Below are positions 1 to 8,024 of a stretch of DNA of 42,378 bases, piece by piece. A program made the position numbers and the translations under genes. Every line of letters starts with the position of its first letter. Within the stretch, counting starts at the first letter, position 1. The notes below the pieces were generated by a model. That model saw only the letters and a list, made by a program, of their open reading frames with translations. It was not told the DNA's origin and ran no database searches. Origin of the DNA: Nocardia sp. MH4 (GTDB lineage: Bacteria; Actinomycetota; Actinomycetes; Mycobacteriales; Mycobacteriaceae); contig NZ_LPNR01000073.1 of the NCBI RefSeq assembly GCF_019266065.1, positions 1 to 42,378 of the forward strand. Direction: 5' to 3'.

Positions 1-351
1 AAGGACAGCGACGCGGGGCCCCCCGCGCCCGCGGACCCGTCCCCGGACGACCAGCACGCCACCGCCCCCTCCGACACCGCGGCCCGGTCCCGCCTGCGCT
101 GGGGTTCGGCCCGCCCCGACGGCACTCCCCGGCCGCGCCGGGTCGACGAGTACGCCGCGCCCCGACAGCAGGGCGCATCGACTCACACCGCCGCAGGACC
201 CCAGGTCCCGAGCGACTCCGGCACCGGCGTTTTCGCGACCCCGGCGCCGCCCCGGGCCGACACCGCCGAGCGTCCCCGCGACGATCGATCGCGGACCGCC
301 CGCGCGCCGCGCTCGCGTTATGTCGACATTCCGGTGACGATCCGGGGATGA
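1..351 (+). CDS. C-terminal end of a Pro/Arg/Asp-rich unknown protein (5' truncated)
   Basis: The first frame is open from the window edge to a TGA at 349-351, giving 116 residues of an incomplete protein. The visible part is low-complexity, rich in Pro, Ala, Asp and Arg, with no predicted membrane segment or recognisable domain, and ends in YVDIPVTIRG. Codon use is GC-rich at third positions like the neighbours, so it is probably truly coding. The stop overlaps the glucokinase start as ATGA, so the two are probably translationally coupled. In related genomes cell-envelope or polar-lipid genes lie upstream of glk, but the fragment is too short and disordered to name. Confidence 0.6.
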   Translation, partial: KDSDAGPPAPADPSPDDQHATAPSDTAARSRLRWGSARPDGTPRPRRVDEYAAPRQQGASTHTAAGPQVPSDSGTGVFATPAPPRADTAERPRDDRSRTARAPRSRYVDIPVTIRG

Positions 352-1343
352 CCCAGGGGATCGACCGTCAGCACCTGCTCACCGTCGGCGTCGACGTCGG
401 TGGCACGAACATCCGCGCCTCGGTCGTCGACGCCGAGGGCGAACTGCTCGATTCCGTGCAGTCCCCGACACCGCACGCGGCGCGCGCGCTCGAGGACGCG
501 ATCGACCGCTCGGTCCGCGAGCTGGGGCGCAGGCATCCGATCGCCGCGGTCGGCCTGGCCGTGGCCGGCTTCATCTCCGAGGACCGCTCGACCGTCCGGT
601 TCGCGCCGCACCTGCCCTGGCAGGACGCCCCGGTCGCGCAGCGGCTGACCGCGCGACTCGGGCTGCCGGTGATCCTGGAGCACGACGCGAACGCCGCGGG
701 CTGGGCCGAGTACCGCTTCGGGGCGGCCGCGGGCGGGCACACCGTGGTCCTGGTCGCGATCGGCACCGGCATCGGCGCCGCCCTGCTCATCGACGGGAAG
801 CTCTATCGCGGCAGCCACGGCATCGCCCCCGAACTCGGGCACCTGCAGGTGGTGCCGGAGGGGCGCGCCTGCGCCTGCGGCAAACGCGGCTGCTGGGAGC
901 GCTACTGCAGTGGCACCGCGCTGGCCGACACCGCGATCGAACTGCTGGCCACCGATCCGGTGCGCTCGGTGCTCGCCAAGGATGTCATCCGCGATCCCGG
1001 CTCGCTGACCGGCCGCCGGGTGGCGGGCGCCGCCCAGGACGGCGACCCGCTCGCGGTCCGGGTGATGGCCGACTTCGCGCGCTGGCTCGGCCTCGGCCTG
1101 GCCTTCGTCAGCGACCTCTTCGATCCCGATCTGGTCGTGATCGCCGGCGGCGTGAGCAGTTCGGCGCCGCTGTTCCTCGACGAGGCGCGCGAGCACTACG
1201 CGAGCGCGGTCACCGGCGCCGGGCACCGCCCGCTGGCCCGGCTGCGCACCACCCAGCTCGGGGAGGCGGCGGGCATGATCGGCGCGGCCGAATTGGCCAG
1301 GGCGGCGGTCGACACGCCGCTGGCGGGTCGCACCGGGAGATGA
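348..1343 (+). CDS. glk: ROK-family glucokinase
   Basis: Probable ATP-dependent glucokinase (glucose to glucose-6-phosphate, cytosolic), 331 aa, a normal ROK length. The N-terminal phosphate-binding motif DVGGTN lies at residues 16-21, the catalytic Asp in HDANAA at about 113, and a second phosphate loop GTGIG at 139-143. The ROK zinc site is complete: His165 in GHL plus C175, C177 and C182 in CACGKRGCWE. There is no N-terminal winged helix, so this is an enzyme rather than a ROK repressor. The ATG overlaps the upstream stop (ATGA). Adjacency to a plsC-like gene matches the glk-plsC pair known in corynebacteria. The sugar specificity is inferred from the family and synteny; another hexose is possible. 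Confidence 0.88.
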   Translation: MTQGIDRQHLLTVGVDVGGTNIRASVVDAEGELLDSVQSPTPHAARALEDAIDRSVRELGRRHPIAAVGLAVAGFISEDRSTVRFAPHLPWQDAPVAQRLTARLGLPVILEHDANAAGWAEYRFGAAAGGHTVVLVAIGTGIGAALLIDGKLYRGSHGIAPELGHLQVVPEGRACACGKRGCWERYCSGTALADTAIELLATDPVRSVLAKDVIRDPGSLTGRRVAGAAQDGDPLAVRVMADFARWLGLGLAFVSDLFDPDLVVIAGGVSSSAPLFLDEAREHYASAVTGAGHRPLARLRTTQLGEAAGMIGAAELARAAVDTPLAGRTGR

Positions 1344-1344
1344 G

Positions 1345-1390
1345 GGTCACAACCATGCACTGCGGCTACCGTCCTGGGTTGGTTGTGACC
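1345..1390. promoter_or_regulatory. 11-bp inverted repeat upstream of the acyltransferase
   Basis: The arms GGTCACAACCA (1345-1355) and TGGTTGTGACC (1380-1390) are perfect inverted copies separated by 24 nt. No T-tract follows, so it does not look like a simple terminator. The right arm overlaps a candidate -35 (TTGGTT, 1379-1384), which would suit an operator bound as a looped or spaced dimer. Function is inferred. Confidence 0.45.
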
Positions 1391-1408
1391 TGCGACCAGC
1401 GGTAAAGT
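1379..1408 (+). promoter_or_regulatory. Candidate promoter of the plsC-like gene
   Basis: TTGGTT (1379-1384) and TAAAGT (1403-1408) are separated by 18 bp, fitting a sigma-A type promoter. Transcription would begin near 1415 and give a leader of about 45 nt that includes the AAAGGA ribosome site just before the ATG at 1460. Confidence 0.4.
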
Positions 1409-1459
1409 CGTTTTCCGACGAGGCCGCACACCACGATCCCGGTCCGAAGAAAGGACGCC

Positions 1460-2188
1460 ATGTTCTACTGGCTGCTCAAGTTCGTCTTCCCGGGACCGTT
1501 CATGCATCTATACAACCGGCCCGTGGTCGAGGGTGTCGAGAACGTGCCCACCGACGGACCGGCGATCATGGCGGGCAACCACCTCTCGTTCGCGGACTGG
1601 CTGTTCGCCCCGCTGCTGAGCCCGCGCCGGATCAGCTACCTCGCCAAGGCCGAGTACTTCACCACCCCCGGTCTCAAGGGTCGGCTGCAGAAGTTCTTCT
1701 TCAGCGGCACCGGCCAGTACCCGATCGACCGCAGCGGCGCCTCCGCCGCCGAGGACGCCCTCAACGCGGCCCGCAAGCTGCTCGACAAGGGCATGCTCGT
1801 CGGCCTGTACCCGGAGGGCACCCGCTCCCCGGACGGTCGCCTGTACAAGGGCAAGACCGGCATGGCGCGGCTGGCGCTGGAGACCGGCGTCCCGGTCATC
1901 CCGGTCGCCGTCATCGGCACCGACAAGGTGAGCCCGCCCGGACCGTTCAAGTGGCGCAGGCACCGGGTCACCCTCAAGTTCGGTGCCCCGCTGGACTTCT
2001 CGCGCTACGAAGGGATGAGCGGCAACCGCTTCGTCGAGCGCGCCGTCACCGACGAGGTGATGTACGAGCTGATGCGCCTGACCGGCCAGGAATACGTCGA
2101 CGTCTACGCGCACAGCCTCAAGAAGGGTGTCGCCCCCACCGACCGTCAGCTCGAGGCCACCCGCATCCCGGACACCGCCGCCGGCTGA
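1460..2188 (+). CDS. 1-acyl-sn-glycerol-3-phosphate acyltransferase family protein (PlsC-like)
   Basis: Acyltransferase of the LPLAT/PlsC family, 242 aa, acting at the inner face of the membrane in phosphatidic acid or related lipid synthesis. The catalytic HX4D motif is H41-LSFA-D46 and the substrate-phosphate motif PEGTR is at 118-122. The hydrophobic N-terminus (MFYWLLKFVF) probably anchors it. The start is supported by AAAGGA six bases before the ATG. It is the likely orthologue of the Rv2182c gene. The acyl acceptor cannot be read from sequence; lysophosphatidate is the family default, but mycobacterial relatives may act on other polar lipids. Confidence 0.85.
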   Translation: MFYWLLKFVFPGPFMHLYNRPVVEGVENVPTDGPAIMAGNHLSFADWLFAPLLSPRRISYLAKAEYFTTPGLKGRLQKFFFSGTGQYPIDRSGASAAEDALNAARKLLDKGMLVGLYPEGTRSPDGRLYKGKTGMARLALETGVPVIPVAVIGTDKVSPPGPFKWRRHRVTLKFGAPLDFSRYEGMSGNRFVERAVTDEVMYELMRLTGQEYVDVYAHSLKKGVAPTDRQLEATRIPDTAAG

Positions 2189-2222
2189 GTGCCCGCGGCA
2201 CGATGAGCTGACCCACAGCACC

Positions 2223-2257
2223 GGCCGACGGTAAGCGGATCGTAAGCGCCGTCGGCC
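2223..2257. terminator. Hairpin between plsC-like gene and spo0M-like gene
   Basis: GGCCGACGG (2223-2231) and CCGTCGGCC (2249-2257) form a 9-bp GC-rich stem. Its 17-nt loop carries the direct repeat GTAAGCG-GATC-GTAAGCG, the first G lying at the edge of the stem. It lies 35 nt after the plsC-like stop and 12 nt before the next start. It could be a terminator or a regulatory hairpin; no T-tract is present. Confidence 0.4.
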
Positions 2258-2268
2258 AGACTGCTCGC

Positions 2269-3042
2269 ATGTTCAAGCAATTGCTGGCCGCGGCCGGTGT
2301 CGGCGGCGCCGAGGTGGAAACCGAATTGTTCACCCCGGGTGCACAACCCGGCGGGCTCGTCGAGGGTGTGATCCGGCTGCGCGGCGGCCGCGTCGACCAG
2401 TCGATCGGGCACGTGGCCGTCGAGTTCGTCACCCGCGTCGAGCGTGAGTACGCCGACGGCGAGGAGCATGTCACCGATCATGGCTTCGGCCGGGCCGGGG
2501 TGGCCGGTCCGTTCACCCTGATCGCGGGCACGGTCGCCGAATTACGGTTCGCCGCACCGGTTCCCTTCGAGACACCGATCACCTTCTTCGACGGTCACCA
2601 CCTGCCGGGCGCCGGCGTCGCACTGCGCACCGTGGTCGACATCCACGGCGCCGTGGACGCCACCGATACCGACCCGCTCGGCATCGGGGCGCTGCCCGCC
2701 CAGCACGTCGTGCTGGATGCCGTGCGGCGCATGGGTTTCGGGTTGCGCGGCACCGATGTGGAGGCGGGCGCCATCGCGGGCACGCCGCAGCTGCTGCCGT
2801 TCTATCAGGAGATCGAATTCGGTCGCTCGCCGCACTTCCCGCGGGTGAACCAGCTCGAACTCACCTTCGTCGCCGCCGAGCACGGCATGAGCGTCGTCCT
2901 GGAAGCCGACATCGAGGGCGCCTGGTTCCGCGAGGACCGCGACGGCATCGGCACCTTCTGGGTCGACTACGCGCACCTGGCCCACCGGGACTGGACCGCC
3001 GAGATCCACCGCGTCCTGCACGGGCTCGGCGCGCTCGGCTGA
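2269..3042 (+). CDS. Spo0M-like sporulation-control/arrestin-fold protein
   Basis: 257-aa cytosolic protein of the Spo0M (SpoOM) family, an arrestin-like beta-sandwich. It begins MFKQLLAAAGVGGAEVET, close to the family N-terminus, continues with the characteristic PGGLVEGVIRLRGG segment (about 28-41), then a central PFETPITFFDG segment (about 96-106), and ends in the beta-rich region shared by the family. In Bacillus, Spo0M affects sporulation control; this organism is presumably non-sporulating, so its role here is unknown, and a cell-division or stress scaffold is a guess. There is no Shine-Dalgarno; a weak -10-like CAGACT ends 6 nt before the ATG, so it may be leaderless. Confidence 0.8.
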   Translation: MFKQLLAAAGVGGAEVETELFTPGAQPGGLVEGVIRLRGGRVDQSIGHVAVEFVTRVEREYADGEEHVTDHGFGRAGVAGPFTLIAGTVAELRFAAPVPFETPITFFDGHHLPGAGVALRTVVDIHGAVDATDTDPLGIGALPAQHVVLDAVRRMGFGLRGTDVEAGAIAGTPQLLPFYQEIEFGRSPHFPRVNQLELTFVAAEHGMSVVLEADIEGAWFREDRDGIGTFWVDYAHLAHRDWTAEIHRVLHGLGALG

Positions 3043-3142
3043 GCTACCCGCGCCGACCCGCTACGCGCCGCCCACCCCGGTTGATAACCTGCACAGAACA
3101 CGACGCCGGGCAGGCGTCGACTCATTCCGGCGGGGCAGTGAG

Positions 3143-4528
3143 GTGGACATGGTCGGGCGCGATCCCGAGGGCAGGGTGATGCCGTTCGCCCGCTCCGCTA
3201 CGGATTCGCGGATCGGCCATCCCCCCACCGGCAAGGTCGTGCGCGGCGCCCGGCTGGCGGCGGTCCCGGTCGCCTACGCCGGCCGCCGCATCGCCGGGTT
3301 CGGCAAGAAGGCGATCGGGCGGGTGCCCGCGGACGTCGACCGCGACATCCGAGCCCGCACCGCCGAGCATCTGTTCCAGGTGCTCGGCGAGCTCAAGGGC
3401 TGCGTGGCCAAGCTGGGTCAGCTGCTCGGCCTGCTCGAACTGGGCCTGGCTCCCGATCTGGCCGAGCCGTTCCGGCAGGCGCTGGCGCGGCTGCACGACT
3501 CGGCGCCCGCCATGCTGCCCGCCGCCGTGCACAGCGAACTCGCGACGCAGCTCGGCCCCGACTGGCGTTCGCTGTTCCTGGAATTCGACGACCGCGCCGC
3601 CGCGGCGGCCTCGGTCGGCCAGGTCCATCGCGCCCGCTGGCACGACGGCACCCCGGTCGCGGTCAAGGTCATGTACCCCGGTGCGCGTCGGGCGGTCCTG
3701 GCCGATCTGCAGGCCCTGCGCGGCGCCACACCGCTGTTCACGGCGCTGCTGCCCGGCGCGGACACCCGCCCGGTGATCGAGGCGCTGTGCGAGGAGATCA
3801 ACGCCGAACTCGACTACGCCCGCGAGGCGGCCAACCAGCGGGTGTTCGCGGCCGCCTTCGCCGACGATCCCGATGTGGTGGTGAGCCGGGTGATCGCCCA
3901 GCGCGGCGACGTCCTGGTCACCGAATGGCTCGACGGTGTCCCGCTGTCACGGTTGATCGTCCGGGGCGAGGCGGCCGAGCTCGACCGGCTCGGCGTGCTG
4001 ATCCTGCGTTTCCTGTTCTCCGCGCCCGCCCGCGCCGGTCTGGTCTACGGCGACCCGCACCCCGGCAATTTCCTGCGGATGCCCGACGGCCGCTTGGGCG
4101 TGGTCGACTTCGGCGCGTGCACGCCGTGGCCCGCCGCCTTCCTCGATGTCGCCGGCGACGTCGGCGCCGCGGTGATCGCCGACTCCCCCGCCGATCTCGA
4201 GGCCGCCATCCGCCGCCACGGTTTCGTCGCCCCGGGCCGTGACCTCGACATCGCCACCGTGGCCGCCCGCCTGCGCCCGGTGCGCGAGGCCTTGCTGGCC
4301 CCCACCTACCCGCTCTCCGCCGACTGGTTGCGCACCCAGGTCCGCCTCGCCACCGACCTGCGCCTGTCGAACGTGTTGCGCCAGTTGACGATGCCGCCCG
4401 GCCACACCCCCATCCTGCGATCCTTCCTCGGCGGTGTCGCCGTCCTGTGCCAGCTCCAGACCGAGGTCCCGCTGCGCGCCGAGTGCACCCGCTGGTACCC
4501 GGAGACCGCCGCCGCCGCGGGCTTGTAG
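3143..4528 (+). CDS. ABC1/UbiB-family atypical kinase-like protein
   Basis: 461-aa member of the AarF/ABC1/UbiB/ADCK family. It contains the family-defining KxGQ motif (KLGQ, about 90-93), the Ala-rich loop AAASVGQVHRA (about 153-163), the VAVKV lysine (about K175), the catalytic-loop variant GDPHPGN (303-309) and VDFG (321-324). All key residues are present, so ATPase activity is plausible. Family members support isoprenoid lipid or quinone metabolism; actinobacteria use menaquinone, so the substrate is unknown. The GTG at 3143 is used here; an in-frame ATG at 3179 would remove 12 residues and is also credible. A TAACCT hexamer at 3085-3090 may be its -10. Confidence 0.85.
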   Translation: MDMVGRDPEGRVMPFARSATDSRIGHPPTGKVVRGARLAAVPVAYAGRRIAGFGKKAIGRVPADVDRDIRARTAEHLFQVLGELKGCVAKLGQLLGLLELGLAPDLAEPFRQALARLHDSAPAMLPAAVHSELATQLGPDWRSLFLEFDDRAAAAASVGQVHRARWHDGTPVAVKVMYPGARRAVLADLQALRGATPLFTALLPGADTRPVIEALCEEINAELDYAREAANQRVFAAAFADDPDVVVSRVIAQRGDVLVTEWLDGVPLSRLIVRGEAAELDRLGVLILRFLFSAPARAGLVYGDPHPGNFLRMPDGRLGVVDFGACTPWPAAFLDVAGDVGAAVIADSPADLEAAIRRHGFVAPGRDLDIATVAARLRPVREALLAPTYPLSADWLRTQVRLATDLRLSNVLRQLTMPPGHTPILRSFLGGVAVLCQLQTEVPLRAECTRWYPETAAAAGL

Positions 4529-4641
4529 GTCAGCGGGCGGCTTAGCGCGGCGGAGACCGTTAGCCATCCGTACGACACCGTTCATGTGGCGTTGCCGCGC
4601 GCGCGTCCCGGTGTTCCGTCCGGCGATGCACCGTGAGGCCC

Positions 4642-6198
4642 ATGGCTCGATCGGATTTCGCGATGTCCCGGCGCACCCTGTTGCGCGCCACCGCCCTCGG
4701 TCTGGTGACCACGCCCGCGCTGGCCGCGTGCGCTGACGGTGACGGCCCCGGCCTGGTGCGGGCCAGGCCCACACTGACCCACGGCATCGCCGTCGGCGAC
4801 CCGCGCAGCGACGGCGCGCTCATCTGGGCGCGCTCGGACCGGCCCGCGACCCTGGTCGTGGAGACCGCGGCGACCGAGAAGTTCGGCGACGTCAAGCGTT
4901 TCACCGGTCCGCTGCTCACCCCGGCCACCGACGGCACCGGCCGGGTGCGCGTCAACGGCCTGCCCGCCGGTAAGCTCGTGCACTACCGGGTGCGTCTGGA
5001 GGGCGAGGACGGCGCGAGCTCGGAAACCCTCACGGGCGTCTTCCGCACGGCTCCGACCGCACCCGCCGACATCAGCCTGCTGTGGTCCGGTGACGTGGCG
5101 GGCCAGGGCTTCGGCATCAATCCCGACCTGGGCGGCATGCAGGTCTTCTCCGCCATGGCCGCCCGCGACCCGCATCTGTTCCTGCATTCCGGCGACTGCA
5201 TCTACGCCGACAACGCGCTGAAGGAATCGGTGACGCTGCCCGACGGCCGGGTCTGGAAGAACATCACCGCCGAGGCCAAGAACGCGCCCGCCGAGACCCT
5301 CGACCAGTTCCGTGGCAACTACGCCTACAACCTCACCGACGACAACTACCGCCGCTTCAACGCCGCCGTCGCGCAGGTGGTGCAGTGGGACGACCACGAG
5401 ACCACCAACAACTGGTACCCCGGCGGCACCGTGGCCGCCGACAAGGGCTACACCGAGCGCAGCATGGACACCCTGGCCGCGCGCTCCTGGCAGGCCTTCC
5501 ACGAGTGGATGCCGTTGGAGCCCGCGGAAGCCGTCGACGGCCGCCTGTACCGCAAGATCTCCTACGGTCCGCTGCTGGAGGTCTTCGTGCTGGACATGCG
5601 CGCCTACAAGGACGCCAACGGCGCCAACACCGCACCGCGCGGCACCGTCTTGGGCGCCGCCCAGACCGAATGGCTCATCGCCGGCCTGCGCGATTCGAAG
5701 GCCACCTGGAAGATCGTCGCCGCCGATCTGCCGCTGGGCCTGATCGTCCCCGACGGCAAGACCGCCTTCGAGGGCCCGGCCAACGCCGCCGGCGGCGCGC
5801 CGAGCGGCCGCGAGACCGAGATCGCCCAGGTGCTCTCGGCGATCAAGGCGAACAAGGTCGCCGACGTCGTCTGGCTCACCGCCGACGTGCACTACACGGC
5901 GGCGCACCACTATTCGCCCGCCCGCGCCGCCTTCCCCGATTTCGACGAGTTCTGGGAGTTCGTCTCCGGTCCCCTCAACGCCGGGGCGTTCGGGCCGAAC
6001 GAGCTCGATCCCACCTTCGGACCGGAGGCGGTGTTCGTGCACGCGCCGCCCGCGCCGAACACCTCGCCGCTGGACGCGCAGTACCAGCATTTCGGCGAGG
6101 TCCGCATCGACGGACGCTCCGGCGAGCTGACCGTGAACCTGTGCGACGCGACCGGGAAAGTCCTGTTCACGAAGCAACTCGCGCCTACGCGGAAGTAG
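4642..6198 (+). CDS. PhoD-like alkaline phosphatase, probable Tat-exported lipoprotein
   Basis: Secreted phosphodiesterase/phosphomonoesterase of the PhoD family, 518 aa from the ATG at 4642 (a GTG three codons upstream is the alternative). The N-terminus has a twin-arginine signal (SRRTLLRATALG) followed by a lipobox-like LAAC (Cys at about 30), so it may be exported by Tat and lipid-anchored. An Ig-like PhoD N-domain follows, then metal-site motifs HSGDCIYAD, WDDHETTNNW and WLTADVHYTAAHH. Such enzymes release phosphate from extracellular organophosphates under phosphate limitation. No PhoP box was recognised upstream. Confidence in the family is high; the substrate is not determined. Confidence 0.88.
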   Translation: MARSDFAMSRRTLLRATALGLVTTPALAACADGDGPGLVRARPTLTHGIAVGDPRSDGALIWARSDRPATLVVETAATEKFGDVKRFTGPLLTPATDGTGRVRVNGLPAGKLVHYRVRLEGEDGASSETLTGVFRTAPTAPADISLLWSGDVAGQGFGINPDLGGMQVFSAMAARDPHLFLHSGDCIYADNALKESVTLPDGRVWKNITAEAKNAPAETLDQFRGNYAYNLTDDNYRRFNAAVAQVVQWDDHETTNNWYPGGTVAADKGYTERSMDTLAARSWQAFHEWMPLEPAEAVDGRLYRKISYGPLLEVFVLDMRAYKDANGANTAPRGTVLGAAQTEWLIAGLRDSKATWKIVAADLPLGLIVPDGKTAFEGPANAAGGAPSGRETEIAQVLSAIKANKVADVVWLTADVHYTAAHHYSPARAAFPDFDEFWEFVSGPLNAGAFGPNELDPTFGPEAVFVHAPPAPNTSPLDAQYQHFGEVRIDGRSGELTVNLCDATGKVLFTKQLAPTRK

Positions 6199-6249
6199 GT
6201 CCGAGGTACCGTGCGCAAGAATCGCCGAGCTGTGGTTAGCTATGCGGTC

Positions 6250-7521
6250 ATGGGCACGCCGCACTCCGTCATCTCCGAAGAATATCTCCCCCGGGACACC
6301 GCGGATGTCGTTCGCACTGTACGTGATTCGCGCGATCGTTCGGAACGGTTGACGGTTCGCGGCGGCGAGCAGACCGAAGAGTCCTATGGGCTGGCCGATC
6401 AGCGCGCGGTGCTCTCGCTGCGCAAGATGAACTCGGTGCTCGACATCAACCTGGGCAGGCGGACGGTCCGGGTGCAGGCGGGCGCCAAGCTCTCCGAGAT
6501 CGACCGCCGCCTCGGCGCGCACGGTCTCGGGCTGCCGGTGGTCGGCGACCATCGCGACATCACCGCGGGCGGCTTCGCCTCCGTCGGTGGCGTCAGTACC
6601 GCCTCGCACCGCTACGGCATGTTCATCGATCAGATCGTCGACCTGGAGTACGTCGACCCCGACGGCCGGATCGGCACCTGCGGGCGCGGCCACCACACCG
6701 AGCGGTTCCATCGCATCCTCGGCGCGGGCGGCCGGGCGGGCATCATCACCGCGCTGACCCTCGACGTCGTCGAGGTGGACAAGGACCACACCTGGCTCAC
6801 CACCGACGCCGACCGGTTCCTCGACTTCGATTCCTTCGTCGAGCACGCCACCACCGAGATCACCAATCCGGGCAGCGCGGCGCTGCAGGTCGGCCGCTGG
6901 GTCGACACCGCCCCGCTGAAGGTGGCCCGCCCGGTCGGCACCGGCCAGGTGACCCTCGGCGCCGTCCGCTTCGGCCAGTGGTCGAGCCTGTACCCCACCG
7001 CCCCCACCCGCGGCCTGCGGGCGCGGCGCGAGGTCGGCACCCGCACCCGCAAGTCACTGGGCGCCATCGCCTCCGCGGCGGGCGGGCGCGCGGGCATGCC
7101 GGTCCGCAACGCGGCGGCGGGCGCGCTGATGTTCGCGCCGAAGGTGCTCACCATGCGCGACGCGGAGTACCTGGCCGATACCGTGATCAGCTCCTCCGAG
7201 CGCGGCCCGGCCTACCGGGTCGGCGTGTTCGCCCCGCTGGCCAACTACGGCTCGGTGTTCTACGGCCTGCACGACCTGTTCTCCAACCACCGGGAACGCA
7301 CCGGCTGCTTCACCGTCATCTCCGCGATGACCTACGGCGTGCGCTCGGCGTACCTGCGCGCCGAGGCGGCCGCCCGCGGCCTGTCCCCTGCCGACTACGG
7401 CCTGATCACCTTCACCTGCCGCCTGCGCCCCTCCGCGCTGCCGTCGGAGCAGCTGCGCGAGATCGTCTCCGGCATCGACGACATCTGCCGCTCGGAGCAG
7501 GCGCTGCGCTACAGCGTCTAG
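6250..7521 (+). CDS. FAD-binding oxidoreductase (VAO/FAD_binding_4 type)
   Basis: 423-aa flavoprotein of the vanillyl-alcohol-oxidase superfamily. The N-terminal FAD domain shows LTVRGGEQTEESYG, the strand VRVQAGAKLSEIDRRL and the FAD pyrophosphate region HRDITAGGFASVGG-VSTASHRYG (about 95-125). The C-terminal half is a substrate-cap region that I do not recognise. There is no signal peptide. An in-frame GTG at 6211 would add 13 poorly conserved-looking residues; I prefer the ATG at 6250. Possible substrates (alcohol, sugar lactone, prenyl-linked sugar) cannot be chosen from sequence; it is not an obvious DprE1. It converges on ctaF across a strong hairpin. Confidence 0.75.
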   Translation: MGTPHSVISEEYLPRDTADVVRTVRDSRDRSERLTVRGGEQTEESYGLADQRAVLSLRKMNSVLDINLGRRTVRVQAGAKLSEIDRRLGAHGLGLPVVGDHRDITAGGFASVGGVSTASHRYGMFIDQIVDLEYVDPDGRIGTCGRGHHTERFHRILGAGGRAGIITALTLDVVEVDKDHTWLTTDADRFLDFDSFVEHATTEITNPGSAALQVGRWVDTAPLKVARPVGTGQVTLGAVRFGQWSSLYPTAPTRGLRARREVGTRTRKSLGAIASAAGGRAGMPVRNAAAGALMFAPKVLTMRDAEYLADTVISSSERGPAYRVGVFAPLANYGSVFYGLHDLFSNHRERTGCFTVISAMTYGVRSAYLRAEAAARGLSPADYGLITFTCRLRPSALPSEQLREIVSGIDDICRSEQALRYSV

Positions 7522-7535
7522 CCCCATCCGCCCAG

Positions 7536-7580
7536 ACAAGGGAAGGGCCCCACCGGAATCCGGTGGGGCCCTTCCCTTGT
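7536..7580. terminator. Bidirectional terminator between FAD oxidoreductase and ctaF
   Basis: A perfect 22-bp inverted repeat (7536-7557 and 7559-7580) centred on 7558 and flanked by convergent stop codons. Each strand ends in a short T-containing tail (TTCCCTTGT). Geometry and position support a shared intrinsic terminator. Confidence 0.85.
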
Positions 7581-7597
7581 GTCTGTGTAGCTGTCGC

Positions 7598-8014
7598 TCA
7601 GTGCTTCTCGGCGCCGAGGTAGTACTCGAACACCAGGCCGGCGGCGGCACCCAGCACGCACACCACGCCCAGGGCGATCAGCCACATCTGGAAGAACGCC
7701 AGACCCAGCGCGGTCACCGAACCGGCGGCGGCCAGGGTGATGGGCCAGAAGCTGCCGGGCGAGAAGAAGCCCAGGTCACCGGCGCCGTCGACGATCTCGG
7801 CCTCCTCGTAGTCCTCGGGCCGCAGGTCGATGCGGCGCGCGACGAACCGGAAGTAGGTGCCGATGATCAGCGACAGGCCCGCGGTCAGCACGATCGCGGT
7901 GGTACCGGCCCATTCGATGCCGGTGCGCGACTGAGCGGTGAAGAAGCCGTAGACGATGCCCACCAGGATGAAGAACGCCGTGAGCAGTTCGAAGATCCGT
8001 GCTTCGATCCTCAT
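7598..8014 (-). CDS. ctaF: Cytochrome c oxidase subunit 4 (CtaF)
   Basis: 138-aa membrane subunit of the actinobacterial aa3 cytochrome c oxidase, part of the bcc-aa3 supercomplex. Four hydrophobic segments are visible: two in the N-terminal half (about 8-27 and 38-58) and two in the C-terminal half (about 90-108 and 112-130), separated by an acidic loop [20 protein letters not shown]. The length and the tail EYYLGAEKH fit the CtaF family. It lies 10 bp downstream of ctaC on the same strand and is surely co-transcribed with it, as in mycobacteria. Confidence 0.93.
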   Translation of the reverse strand: MRIEARIFELLTAFFILVGIVYGFFTAQSRTGIEWAGTTAIVLTAGLSLIIGTYFRFVARRIDLRPEDYEEAEIVDGAGDLGFFSPGSFWPITLAAAGSVTALGLAFFQMWLIALGVVCVLGAAAGLVFEYYLGAEKH

Positions 8015-8024
8015 ATCAGAATCC

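Noticed and set aside
4582..6846. Very long antisense open frame opposite the phosphatase and FAD oxidoreductase
   Set aside because: It lies on the other strand of two genes with clear family motifs and its product is a low-complexity Gly/Val/Asp/Arg mix; such frames arise by chance in high-GC DNA.
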